Notes: generated by a model from the letters alone, not told the origin. A stretch of 64,000 nt of DNA from Hirundichthys speculiger (GCA_018398805.1 JAGFBZ010001158.1:1-64000); one strand, 5' to 3'; counted from the stretch's first letter, positions 24,785-35,395 are shown. A program made the numbers and translations.

Positions 24785-26008
24785 TGTTAAGTGAGCCAGT
24801 CTGCAGATGATATTAAAATTTACAAAGGTTGTTATGGGAAAGTAATATAAATCAAAGGAAGCTCCTAATAAGACTGCTCTTTCAAAACTTTTATTTACTG
24901 TTTTACCAAACGTCTACCTCTTAAAATGACAGATAGGAAGCCTGGAAACTGGATATATGATGAGCATAGGGTGTGCCGTTTGACGAAATGTCAAAATGAC
25001 ACAGTCCAATAAATGAGCAGCGATGAAGCGATACATCCGTTAACATGAACGCTGGCGTTAAAGGTGAGTCGTTCAGACGACTCGCTGTCTGTTCACTAAA
25101 CGCTGTATTTCCAACACACGTGGTCCTGCAGTGGAAACAACAAAGCTTAACAAGCTGCAGTTTCACATCGGCCCACACCGATATGAGACTGCAGTTTGTG
25201 AGAAACTGATTCGGAAAGATGAGCGATTTGCATTCGGCGGTCCGCGGAGATCCGTTTCAACCTGACGTTGATGACTGCAGCTTCGGCAGGTGATCTCCAG
25301 CCACCTGATGATGAGGCTGGAGGGGAAAAGGTAGAGAAAATACAAATTCATGTTCACATCTCCAGCGTGTCATACCAAGTCAGGGCTTGTGAGAAAACAT
25401 CAGCACTGACCGCCTGGCTCTCTGTATCCTCTCAGATGTTGTTGCCATGGTGATGCCCCGCTTTCCTCGGCTGAAAGAGAGAGGATGCTCAGACTCTGAG
25501 CTTGAAGGATCTTCCCCAGATTGTCCGTTTCCCTCTGAAATGGGCCGGGTACAAGGAAAGAGGCGTGGAGGGCAGGAGGGAGCAAATTAAAAATGCAGGA
25601 AAAGATGAGCTGCCAGCGATCCACAGAAGTGGGTGTTGAAATGTTTTGTTCTTTAAAAAAAAATTAGGCTTCAGCTTTGATGCCGAAGTGAGAGAAGGCT
25701 CCTGAAAAAGGAGGAATGATGGCTGATTTTATTATCCACGTAGATAAACTCAAGAGTGCTTCTGGCCTTGAGAGGCTGTTGCTCTATAAAGTCATTTTCA
25801 CTCAAAGGAACGTGTGAAAAACCACCACAGAGAGCGTTGCGTAAATGTTTATACAGCAGAGCTGCACAGTTTCATTTAAAAACCTTTCACAGTTTTCATC
25901 AGAGTCAAAGAAAAGGTCCACGAACTTCCCCGATGTTTGAGGTCTGAGGTTCGGAGTCCCCTTTTTAGCCACTTTTAGCCAAGACACACCAGTTAACTCG
26001 TTCCCAAC
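24785..26008. other. intronic DNA, nothing recognised
   Basis: Mostly mixed-composition, unique-looking sequence. No exon with splice sites and conserved coding was recognised. Confidence 0.4.
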
Positions 26009-26054
26009 TACGGCTGTAGCGATACACAATACTTTGCTCATATGATACAATATA

Positions 26055-26934
26055 CAGTGATCCCTTGCCAATTTGCGCTTTAAGTTCTGCAGTTTTAGTT
26101 ATTCGCAGATTTTTCAGAAATATATAATATAATAAAAAATTCAAGAAAAAAATCGTGGAATCATCACAGGATGCTGTGCGTGTTCTCTCACAGTGAAGAA
26201 ATGCTGTGAGCCAGCCTGGCCCCTTTAAGAAGGTGGCCTTATGGGTAATGGTGTGGCCTTATGGGTAATGGAGTGTGTGTGTTGTGGGACGGCAGAATGA
26301 AAACGGGGTTAGATGAAAAGTGTAGTGAGCATCAACAGCAGCCCAGCGTGTATAGATTTACATTCTCTGTTAACCGACAGGAGCCCAACAATACAACCTG
26401 TGTGATGTTACAAGTTCCTGCAGTGTCAGAATAAAGTGCCCGTTCAACGCAGAGAAAACCGGACTTTTTATACTGGTTTTAACGGCTGTTTACTGGAGTT
26501 AGCATTCGGACCACAGGACCGGGACATGAAGAAGGAGCGCTAGACGCCGGCAGCTCCTCAAGTACACCAGACTGCCGGCGTCCAGTTTGAATTTCCTCCT
26601 TGGGCGATCAATAAAGTATATTTGATTTGATTTGATTTTTCTTTTGTTGTTGTTAGCGTGTTAGCCGCTAATTACGAGCCAAAAATAGCACAATACCAGC
26701 AGTTTCTTTACTACGGTTCAGAGACCTGAGGCTGTGAAGGAAACAAAGACCACAGTTGAGCCTTTGTCTTGTTTTGCTGCAGTGTCTCGCTACTTTTTTG
26801 CAGTTTTTAAACATATTTTACACAATACAATAGTGTGTCATTTATTCTCGGGGGGCTCTGGCTCCTGTTCGCGGATTTTGATCTTCGCAGGGGGGCGCCG
26901 GTCCCCATTAACCATGAAAAATGAGGGATCACTG
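26055..26934. mobile_element. pogo/Tigger-like element, TA target site
   Basis: Ends CAGTGATCCCTTGCC and, inverted, CAGTGATCCCTCATTTTTC. TA stands on both sides (26053-26054 and 26935-26936). The right subterminal block includes CGGTCCCCATTAACCATG, a feature of common fish TA-inserting elements. No transposase remains. The family name is inferred from the ends only. Confidence 0.75.
26370..26640 (+). mobile_element. non-LTR retroposon 3' end with TTTGA tail
   Basis: The stretch ends in GGGCGATCAATAAAGTATAT followed by repeated TTTGA units (26620-26638), a typical fish LINE/SINE 3' terminus. It sits inside the 26055-26934 element. Its left edge is only approximate. Confidence 0.5.
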
Positions 26935-27255
26935 TATGTCAATAGTCATCTTAAAATACATTTACATCATTTTCTGAAACATTTTAAAGGGACCAAGTGA
27001 TTTTGGTGACATCTTGTTCGTGTTCCAATGACTTTGTTTGAATTAATTAAACTGAAAGCATCAAATACACATTTTATGGCTGACAGGCAGCTTGCAAATG
27101 CTGGACAAAATGAATAAAAGATTTGTTGAGAAACATAGTTTCATTTATTTAAACAGTGCAAATTGTTGCTTGCAAGCTTTTAAAGGTGGGACACGGGGGT
27201 TTTGAAAGAAGCTTAGAATATCGATACCCGCGGTCGAGAAATCGATACTCGACGT

Positions 27256-28165
27256 TGCTGAGACTCACCCGTTTAATGTCAGGTGTGTCATCTGAGAGAG
27301 CAAATCTAAAAAAGAAAAGCCCTCATCAGGAACCATGCCGAGTCTGCTCTGCTGTGTGGAAGATTTTCTTTTTTGTCATGTGACCTGTAGGAGTTAAATC
27401 GATTCCCCCGCCAGAATCTCGTCTCTAAAAATGGAGCAAAGGCGATGCGCAGTTCAGAGGCAGCACTTTGGCGTTAGATGTTTAAACAGCACCAGGTCCT
27501 CTCATCTCACTTCCATCCCCTTACACCCGAATGAAAGGGCACCTTGGGGGGGGGGGGGGGGGTGGGGGGGGGGGGGGGGGGGGGGGGTGGGGGGGGGGGT
27601 GGGGGGGGGGGGGGGGGGGGGGGGGATGTCAGTTGTTTTAGCTGATGGCCAGGCGCACTGATTAATATCCCATCTGGAGAGGTGAGCACGTCTGGAAAGG
27701 AGAGGCCTGCCAGCACGGCTGTCAGCAAGCTTGTGAAAGTCGTGGGATAATTGAGCCGCCCTCGCAGGTCTAATGGCGGGGAGGAAGGTTGAGGTGTAAT
27801 GGCCGTTTTACTCACAGTTGAGTCACCGAGGAGCACAGAACTGTTCGCTTTAATCCAAGGACGGAGCTCGGAGTCATTAAGGAGACAGATGTCATTAAAA
27901 AGACGCAACACCATTTAAATGACAAGTAAACAATGTAGTGGATAAGTCCAATTACTGATGTGCAGCCAGCGCTGCGATTGCAGACTCTAATTACTGCCCT
28001 TATTTATTTCAGGGGAACTTTCTAATAGGAGTTTTATCTCTTTTTGGGGGTTTTTTCTTAGTGTGTATGTCTGTTTTGGTTCACAGGCGTGAGCGTGGAG
28101 ATGTTCAGCAGAGAAGCGTATAAAAATTTGGCAGTTTTGGATGTTCAGTTTAAATCTGTTTGACT
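27256..28165. other. intronic DNA with poly-G tract
   Basis: Holds the 80-bp G tract at 27546-27625. The proline-rich minus-strand ORF through it (27507-27914) is the translation of poly-C and is not a gene. Confidence 0.5.
27546..27625. repeat. 80-bp poly-G tract
   Basis: All G except T at 27563, 27588 and 27600. It can form many overlapping G-quadruplexes on the + strand. The recorded length is likely to be uncertain in any assembly. Confidence 0.9.
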
Positions 28166-28173
28166 CACCCCAC

Positions 28174-29337
28174 TAGGGCTGTAGCGATACACTAATCTCG
28201 CGATACGATACACGATACTCAGCTCACGATACGATATATTTTGATATTCATCTTAAGATACATTTACATCATTTAATGGGACAAAGTGATTTAGGTGAAA
28301 ACTTGTGAGTGTTCCAGTGACTTTGTTTGAATTAATTGAACTGAAAGGTAGGTGACCGCAGACAGTGCAGCAGAGAGGAGAGAAAGGAGGCCTCTGATTG
28401 GTCAATTCTACATCCGCGTAGAAAAGAGCCCGTCATCGAAGAAATGAGGAAGTACCCACATCTGTACGATTCTGGTTCTCCACACTACAAAGACAGCACA
28501 TATTCTAGTAATTCATGGAGGGAGATAGCGATGAATGTGATCTGGATACGGCCGAGACGGTGAGAAAGTGGAAAAACGTAAGAGATACGTTTAGTAAGTT
28601 TAGCTAGTTCGTGATTTCCTCTTGCATTGTGGCGTGGAATAACATAGCGCAGACGCGTTTCCAAATTGAACATAAATCAAAAGTCACTGCGGCATACCGG
28701 CGACAAGATAACTGCAACACATTGTTGTAAGAGTATACGCAGCCCTTAAAGCCGGCGTTTTCCACCACTGAATACGGTCTCAAATCCTGATAAATAAAGT
28801 AGGCAATGGACTCCATAATTTTCTGCGACCTAGGTGAAGTAGATGGAAACTGGTGGCAACAACCGCCGTCACTGTCCAGCGTGGTTTGTTTCGGATCGCG
28901 CCGCAACTTCTTGGGCTAGCTCTCAGTTAGCATTAGCTTGTCCGGGTGGTGACGTTTCAGGTGGGCTCGCAGGTTGGTGGTATTTCCAGAGTACTTCATT
29001 TGTGTGGAACAGCTTGCAAACTGCCATACTTTTGTCTAAATCTTCGCTTTCCTTTTTCTTTTTAAACCTGAACTGCTCCCACACATCTGCTTTTAAGCAC
29101 GCAGGCGCTGGATTTATACTCGCCGCCATTCTTCTGACTGGCTCATAGAAAGAAGCTGGCTTCTGGATAACTTGTTAGAAATGCTCTACAGCGACACCGG
29201 CGGCTGGCGGACTGTGCTGGACACGGGGGTTTTGAAGCGAGCTTAGAATATCGATACCCGCGGATGAAAAATCGATACTCGCTGGGGAAATAAAATAAGG
29301 ATAAGTATCGCAGAATCGCTAAAATCGCTCACCGCTA
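28174..29337 (-). mobile_element. hAT element with transposase remnant, 8-bp TSD
   Basis: Left end TAGGGCTGTAGCGATAC; right end, inverted, TAGCGGTGAGCGATTTTAGCG. The flanks CACCCCAC (28166-28173) and CACCTCAC (29338-29345) are an 8-bp duplication with one mismatch. It keeps a broken transposase on the minus strand (28604-29129), so this family's coding strand is the one opposite to the TAGGGCTGTAGC end. Confidence 0.88.
28604..29129 (-). pseudogene. hAT transposase N-terminal half (BED finger plus core start)
   Basis: On the minus strand a frame from 29129 contains KADVWEQFRF, then LDKSMAVCKLFHTNEVLW. This is a BED zinc finger in which the second Cys of the usual C-x2-C has become Phe (C-K-L-F). 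A second frame below 28906 contains IAYFIYQDLRPYSVVENAGF, the highly conserved start of the hAT transposase core ('DLRPYSVVE.EGF'). The frames are shifted relative to each other and the catalytic DDE core and C-terminal hATC domain are missing, so the protein is dead. It belongs to the ZBED-like branch of hAT transposases. Confidence 0.75.
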
Positions 29338-29865
29338 CACCTCACTGAGCCGTTTAGCGATGATTCTGGCTCGACTGACCATTAAAGAGAAAGAAGACGC
29401 TTCCAGCTTCACCGTCTGTGACGCAGTGATACGTTGTATCCCCATCACAGTATCATATTAAGAAAAAGAAATTCTCTTAAAGTGGCAGAAATAATTTTTT
29501 CCACACTTTTGGCTCTTCTATTGATATAGGACAGAAGTCTAAAGTTACTTTAGTTTTGCTTTTTTCCTCTATAGAGGGGAAAAGAGACCACGAGAGCTGC
29601 ACGGCGCTTCCAACAAGTCATCGAATATTCCTTCAGATAAAACTGAAACAAGCAGATTAATGAAAAAGCTCCTTTGTGCTGCTTTAAAGGTCCAGGACTT
29701 TCCTTGATGCAACTGAAAATGACAACTTACACATACAGAATTTCTGTTTCCATTGTGAGGAGGTTGCAGTCTGATGCCAAACAGCACGAAAGCTCCATCT
29801 CTGGAGCTGAGAAAGGAGAATATAACCTTTATAGACTGTTTGACTCATCATTGTGAAACTGCAGC

Positions 29866-30010
29866 ATTTTTCCCTTTAAACCAAAAAGCAGCTATTTTTA
29901 ACTCATCAGGTTACATGTAAAGTTCTTGTCCCAGTTTAATAACATCTCAGAGAGTAAAGACTTCATGCAGGTTTTTGAACGATGTGACATGAAGACCCTC
30001 AAAGATAACA
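29866..30010. repeat. direct repeat flanking the hAT array, left copy
   Basis: From TTTCCCTTTAAACC through CGATGTGACATGAAGAC. It recurs with few differences at about 31397-31523, on the other side of the hAT fragment and array. The right copy lacks about 20 bp around ACTTCATGCAGG. Confidence 0.85.
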
Positions 30011-30129
30011 GTGTATTGTATTTTTTGTTTCTTTTTTAGCTTTTTTTGACTGTTTATCTTGAAGTTAAGTCATTAATCTGAAATAGTTTTTATTGATCCT
30101 CTGTCTAGACATGAGTTGAAAGGATTAAG

Positions 30130-31385
30130 GACTTTTTGCTCAATAAATTTTGCACCTTATTTAAGTTGATGTGAGATATCAAATAGGTTTGTTTGATAGC
30201 TTTATGAAAATGTTCGAGAGGCTTGCCTGTAGTCTTTTTATTGGAAATAATAAATATCTGTTCATTTATTGATTCAAAACTGTTTTGGAATTTAATCATA
30301 GTTTTGATGTAATTATCTTAGGTATATGTGTATGTTATCGGTTATTGGTATCGGCCTTTAGGAGCTGAAAGTTATCAGTTATCGGTTATCAGTATCGGCC
30401 TTTAAGAGCTGAAAGTTATCAGTTATCAATTATCAGTTATCGGTATCGGCCTTTAGGAGCTGAAAGTTATCGGTTATCCGTATCGGCCTTTAGAAGCTGA
30501 AAGTTATCAGTTATCGGTTATCGGTATCAGCCGATAGGAGCTGAAAGTTATCTGTATCAGCCTTTAGGCACTGAAAGTTATCGGTTATCGGTTATCGGTA
30601 TCAGCCGATAGGAGCTGAAAGTTATCAGTCATCGGTTATCGGTATCAGCCGATAGGAGCTGAAATTTATCTGTATCAGCCTTTAGGAGCTGAAAGTTATC
30701 TGTATCAGCCTTTAGGAGCTGAAAGTTATCAGTTATTGGTATCGGCCTTTAGAAGCTGAAAGTTATCAGTTATCATTATCGGTATCGGCCGTTAGGAGCT
30801 GAAAGTTATCAGTTATCGGTTATCGGTATCGGCCTCTAGAAGCTGAAAGTTATCAGTTATCAGTTCTTGGTTATCGGCTGAAAGTTATCATTATCGGTAT
30901 CGGCCATTAGTAGCTGAAAGTTATCGGTTATCGGTATCTGTCTCTGGGAGCTGAAAGTTATCAGTTATCAGTTATCGGTTATCGGTATCTGCCTCTGGGA
31001 GCTGAAAGTTATCAGTTATCAGTTATCGGTTATCGGTATCAGCCTTTAGGAGCTGAAAGTTATCAGTTATTGGTATCAGCCTTTAGAAGCTGAAAGTTAT
31101 CAGTTATCATTATCGGTATCGGCCGTTAGGAGCTGAAAGTTATCAGTTATCAGTTATCGGTTATCGTTATCGGCCTCTAGAAGCTGAAAGTTATCAGTTA
31201 TCAGTTCTTGGTTATCGGTATCGGCATTTAGAAGCTGAAAGTTATCAGTTATCATTATCGGTATCGGCCATTAGTAGCTGAAAGTTATCAGTTATCGGTT
31301 ATCGGTATCTGCCTCTGGGAGCTGAAAGTTATCAGTTATCAGTTATCGGTTATCGGTATTTTATAACAGTTATTGTGCATCCCTA
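30130..31385. mobile_element. truncated hAT right half with expanded terminal array
   Basis: The left part (AAGTTGATGTGAGATATCAAA and following, about 30160-30330) matches 24516-24690 of the hAT at 23738-24776. The right terminus GTGCATCCCTA is intact, followed by GTTTTGGT (31386-31393). The left half of the transposon is missing. Confidence 0.8.
30334..31360. repeat. variable tandem array of TTATCGGTATCGGCC..AGCTGAAAG units
   Basis: About two dozen units of roughly 30-60 bp, each ending near AGCTGAAAG and containing one to four TTATCAG/TTATCGG steps plus a GTATCGGCCTTTAGGAG-like segment. The corresponding place in the hAT copy at 24680-24745 holds only about two units, so the array expanded from the transposon's own subterminal repeats. 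Confidence 0.92.
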
Positions 31386-31396
31386 GTTTTGGTTGT

Positions 31397-31523
31397 GGTT
31401 TCCCTTTAAACCAAAAAGCAGCTATTTTTAATTCATCAGGTTACATGTAAAGTTCTTGTCCCAGTTTGATAACATCTCACAGAGTAAAAACGATGTGACA
31501 TGAAGACAGTCAAAGATCAGAAA
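31397..31523. repeat. direct repeat flanking the hAT array, right copy
   Basis: Second copy of the 29866-30010 segment. The BEL element begins 18 bp after it. Confidence 0.85.
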
Positions 31524-31540
31524 GCGAGGTCAGTCGTGGC

Positions 31541-32380
31541 TGTTCGGACTTTTTAAATCTTCAGCCCTCCGAAAAGGCTAGACAGCAAGCACACTGTAGT
31601 CATAACTCGTGTTTTCCTTGTTCTTCTTTTATTTTTTACTTTTTCACAGGTACACGGGTACACAGGTACACAGGTACACAGGTACACAGGTTATAAACCT
31701 GAAATACATAAAACCAGAATGTAACAAGTTACAAAGAATAATATCTATAAAATAACCCTTTTAAATAAATGTTTCTATCTTTTTTAATAATTAACAACCA
31801 TTTACTTTTTTTTTTTAATATAAACCATTTAACTATCTTCCTATGAATTAATTGCAGTAAACACAATGAACTGAATGAATAAACATACACACAGTGTCTC
31901 AGTACCAACATTAGCAGCCAACAAAGCAACCCAAATGCTCAAACAACCAGCTAAACACTAGTCTATGGATGCTAGCGAGGTTAGCCTAGCATGCTAACGG
32001 CGAGCTAGCGGAAGTGCTAGCGGAAGTGCTAGCAACTTAGCGGCGCTAATCGGGAGTGAACCGCGAGTTCTAAATAAACACACCCATCCTTAACATTCTC
32101 ATATCACTCATTTAAAGCTTCCTAGCGGTGAAATACACACAAACACTGAGCTACAGCTTACCAATGGGCCGTGTGCTTCTGTCTCTGTCTGAAGCCGGAT
32201 ACAAAAATGATAGCTCCAGCACTACTGCTGTAATGCATGCTGCTAGACCGGAAGTTACATGGTCTCTTTCAAAATAAGATGCAGAGGTAGAAAACTCTTA
32301 AAATAAATTACTCAGTTGCTTTTAACTATAAATATATTACTGAGAGCCATAAATAATAATTAAATGCAAAAGTCTTGACA
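31541..32380 (-). repeat. BEL 3' LTR (840 bp)
   Basis: Downstream LTR in element orientation, apparently identical to the 5' LTR except for two fewer T at about 31806-31816. A minus-strand AATAAA (31628-31633) is a candidate poly(A) signal, and TATATTTATAG near 32327-32338 is a candidate TATA box close to the LTR start. Confidence 0.95.
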
Positions 32381-32390
32381 CCTCCCACTT
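32381..32390 (-). other. BEL polypurine tract
   Basis: On the minus strand AAGTGGGAGG immediately precedes the 3' LTR, as expected for the plus-strand DNA primer. Confidence 0.8.
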
Positions 32391-32619
32391 GGCCGATTGA
32401 TCTTTGATCCAAAGAGGCCACAAATAACAGTCTTTGAGTCTCAGTAGTCTTCAAGGTGTTCCTCGTAGGTCCAACACGAACACAAACTAACTAAGGAGGT
32501 AGGCACCACCACCTTGCCTCCTAACTGAGTGCAGGTTTGCCCACTAATCACTCAGCCGCCTTCCAGGGTTACCTACTAACTAATCAATCAAGTCCATTAG
32601 GTACCCTTGGTAAGGACTT

Positions 32620-34383
32620 CTACTTTTGTTGGTCCTCAACTGGAATCAAAACCACCAGCCTCCGCACATCTCTGCGAAGGACGATGGTTGTAGGCAGGCT
32701 TGAGGTTTCACTCCGGACCCTGGGTGCTTGAGGACCAGAAAGTCCCATGCAGATTTTCAAGTCCACATCTCGGACGATTCCTTTCTTGTCAGGATATGTA
32801 GTAACGACTCGGCCGAGTCGAAACTGTCCTCTTAAGGCATTTTGATCTGCCAGCCATACCACGTCTCCAACTTTGACGCTTCTCTCTGTTCTGTGCCACT
32901 TGTGACGGATGAACAAGTTTGGGCCTGCCAACTCGCTCCACTTTGACCAGAATCTGTCCACTCCAGCCTGGACGGCTCTCAGCCTCCTCCAAGGATGGGT
33001 TTCAATGCTGATTCCATGCATGTCTCCTTCTAGTCCAGTGCGTCCCAGGATAAGAGAGTTAGGAGTTAAATATTCGACAGCATCCTCCTGTTCTTGTGCT
33101 TTAGCGTCGATGGGTCGATCGTTGGTCAAATTAGCTGCTGAGTAAAGAAGAGTTTGGAACTCTCCCCAAGTGTAGCAACTGGTTGATCCACAAAGGTTGT
33201 GAAGAGCTCTTTTGATGAGCTTGACAGCAGCCTCGGCTGCTCCATTTCTGTGAGGTGCATCCGCAGGATGGAAGTCCCACTGCCATTCTGTGCCATTTCT
33301 AGCAGCCATATCTTCAACTGAATCTTTCTGCAAACAGGCGAGATGTCTGTGTAGCTCTTTTAATGCAGGTTTAGCTCCTACGAAATTTGAGCCTCTATCC
33401 GACCACAACTTCTTCGGGTGCCCCCTCAGTGCAGTGAAGCGTGAGTAAGCCTGTAGAAAACTCTCAGAAGATTGGTCATCGACGAGGTCGGCATGGACGG
33501 CTCTTGAAGCCATGCAACAGTACACTACTCCCCAAACTTTCTTCTTAGCTCTTTTCTTTACAGCATCTCTCACCTCGAAAGGGCCGAAGAGGTCAAGTGT
33601 GGTGTACTCGAAAGGGTTTGCTCTGCTGGTACGTTCCTGAGGGAGGTCGCTCATTACTTGCTGACACAGTCTGGCTCTCTGCTTCTTGCAAGTGAGACAG
33701 TCGTTGATCACTTTCTTTACTATTCTCCGACCTTGCACCACCCAAGCCTTTCTTCTTGTGCGTAGCAGCGTGGCGGCAACTCCTTCATGGTTTGACTTAT
33801 GAGCTTCTCTTGCCAGCAGAGTCCCCAGCCATGACTGGAAAGGGATTAATGGTACAGCTTTTCCGTCTTCGCTCCAAGACTGGACTCTTCCACCACACAA
33901 CAACAGTCCTGTGCTGTCGTCCTTGAACACAACAAGGCGGTTTAGAGTTGTGTCGTGAAATTCCACCCCGTCTTGGGCTGCAAGAATTAGGTCTTGGAAA
34001 GCGGTTGCTCTTTCATCTGCAGACAGCTTGGAAAACTTTGCCTCCCACTTTGCTGGATCTGAGATTTGCTTTTCTTTCTTTAGCCAGAGCTCCACAGCTC
34101 GTCGAGTCCAGGCAACGGTCCCACAAAGCTTTGACAAGGTACTGAACTGCTTGGGTTCAACGAGGCGCACAAGATCCACACCGCTGAGTTTTCTCTTCTG
34201 TTTCTCAGGTGCTGAAGTAGGATCTTGGCTTTTTGGCCGCTGTAGTGTGAGATGACTTCCTTGATCCAACGAGTCTCTCAAGTCTACACCGGTGTCAGCT
34301 TTGGTGGGGTTTGACAGTTTCTTTGACTGAGCTCTAGTGGTCATAGCTGAGAAAGCTTTCCTCTTTGAGCCTTTTAACGTCAT
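32620..34383 (-). CDS. BEL integrase (587-aa frame)
   Basis: The enzyme that inserts the element DNA into the genome. In the 587-residue frame, a zinc-binding head is seen at H195-x3-H199..C229-x2-C232 (AHKSNHEG and NDCLTCKK). The catalytic core follows: FEYTTLDLFGPF with Asp at about 264, KLWSDRGSNFVGA with Asp at about 329, and HRNGAAEAAVKLIKRAL with Glu at about 384. This is the D,D,E triad at BEL-type spacing. The C-terminal part (HPWRRLRAVQAG.DRFWSKW and VGDVVWLADQNALRGQFRLG) matches the DUF5641-type tail of BEL/Pao integrases. The first ~60 residues overlap the RNase H frame, so the ATG at 34383 is probably not a natural start. The core appears intact. Confidence 0.93.
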   Translation of the reverse strand: MTLKGSKRKAFSAMTTRAQSKKLSNPTKADTGVDLRDSLDQGSHLTLQRPKSQDPTSAPEKQKRKLSGVDLVRLVEPKQFSTLSKLCGTVAWTRRAVELWLKKEKQISDPAKWEAKFSKLSADERATAFQDLILAAQDGVEFHDTTLNRLVVFKDDSTGLLLCGGRVQSWSEDGKAVPLIPFQSWLGTLLAREAHKSNHEGVAATLLRTRRKAWVVQGRRIVKKVINDCLTCKKQRARLCQQVMSDLPQERTSRANPFEYTTLDLFGPFEVRDAVKKRAKKKVWGVVYCCMASRAVHADLVDDQSSESFLQAYSRFTALRGHPKKLWSDRGSNFVGAKPALKELHRHLACLQKDSVEDMAARNGTEWQWDFHPADAPHRNGAAEAAVKLIKRALHNLCGSTSCYTWGEFQTLLYSAANLTNDRPIDAKAQEQEDAVEYLTPNSLILGRTGLEGDMHGISIETHPWRRLRAVQAGVDRFWSKWSELAGPNLFIRHKWHRTERSVKVGDVVWLADQNALRGQFRLGRVVTTYPDKKGIVRDVDLKICMGLSGPQAPRVRSETSSLPTTIVLRRDVRRLVVLIPVEDQQK

Positions 34384-35395
34384 CAGAGACGGTGGCCACT
34401 ATCTCACTGGCTGTCTTCACTGGCCACTTAGCTTCTGGCCATCTTAGGAACTCAGGTCCTCTTTGCCACTCAGATTCTTCGTCGAGCTCCTCAGGAGACG
34501 CTCCTCTTGTAATGATGTCTGAAATGTTGAGGTTTCCTTCAACCCATCTCCAATCTTCTACTGGTCCAGCTTTCTGGATTTCTCCGATGCGATTTGCAAA
34601 GAAGGTTTGGTAGCCGTAGCTGTCCTTTTGGATTGCTCCCAAGATTGTCTGGCTATCCACGATGTGAATCCAGTGCGTGACATCAATGCGACAATGCTTC
34701 TCGAAGTATCTTTTAAGACGAGTTGCGAAGACAGCGCCGCATAACTCTGCCTTGATGACATCCCCTTTTTGGTTAAGAGGTGTGAGCTTGGCTTTTGACT
34801 CAACCAATCTGACGACGACTCCGGTCTCAGTCTCCCACCGAAGGTAGAGCACAGCTCCATAGGACGCCTCACTACCGTCTGAGAACGTGACTCCTGCTGG
34901 GCGACCAATAGCTCTTGGGGGGGTAAGGCTTCTCTCGAATCCTGACTTGGCCGAGTCTCACATACTCCTCGAAGAGTCTTATAGATGCCTCCCTTAGTTT
35001 TGGTGAGAGGGGGTCATCCCAAGTGTCTTTAGTTGGATTGTTTTTCCAGCTTCCTGGTAAGATTCCCTTACAAGCATCACTCCTTTCTGCTTAGCTGGTG
35101 TAGCTAGGCCGATGGGGTCGTAAAATGCTGCAATTTGACTTAATAGCACTCGACGCGTTAAGGGGTTCGGGGTGTTACTTCTGACTTCATCTTCTCGTAA
35201 GTCGAGTCCAGTTCTCATTTTGCCTCGCTTCTTTGAGAAGTTGATGGACATCATAATTCGAAGTTTGTCTGTTTCTGGTTCGTAGCCGACTCCCAATGCT
35301 TTGCTCTCTTCGTCTTGCATTTGGTTTGGTAGGACCAGAGTTTTGGGTGCAGACATGACCATTGCTCGAGTTAGCTGTGGGTCCTGACCTCCCAC
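34334..35395 (-). pseudogene. BEL RT thumb / RNase H region, frame-broken
   Basis: This continues Pol between the YVDD segment and integrase. From 35395 a frame with LVLPNQMQDEESKALGVGYE covers the end of RT and its connection, including LLSQIAAFYDPIGLATPAKQ. Near 35046-35050 the reading moves to another frame (WDDPLSPKLRE), and at about 34938-34942 it moves back to the first, giving the RNase H-like part with TFSDGSEASYGAVLYLRW, AELCGAVFATRL and HIVDSQTILGAI, where Asp, Glu and Asp occupy the expected catalytic places. A last frame change occurs between 34383 and 34334 into the integrase frame. No in-frame nonsense substitutions were seen; the breaks are all consistent with single-base gains or losses. 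I describe them without joining the frames. Confidence 0.85.

Larger units (their letters stand above)
26009..27255. mobile_element. hAT copy split by a TA-flanked transposon
   Basis: The left end TACGGCTGTAGCGATACAC (26009) and the part from 26937 onward (TCATCTTAAAATACATTTAC and following) match the hAT at 18105-18807. They are separated by an 880-bp insertion (26055-26934). The right terminal repeat after the ATCGATACTCG motif (about 27255) is lost, so no outer duplication can be checked. Confidence 0.75.

Noticed and set aside
27507..27914. 135-residue minus-strand ORF with a long proline run
   Set aside because: It is the translation of the poly-C strand of the G tract and has no homologue-like parts outside it.
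30334..31360. Direct repeats at roughly regular spacing, superficially like a CRISPR array
   Set aside because: Units vary in length, have no unique spacers, and derive from the subterminal repeats of a hAT transposon in a vertebrate genome.
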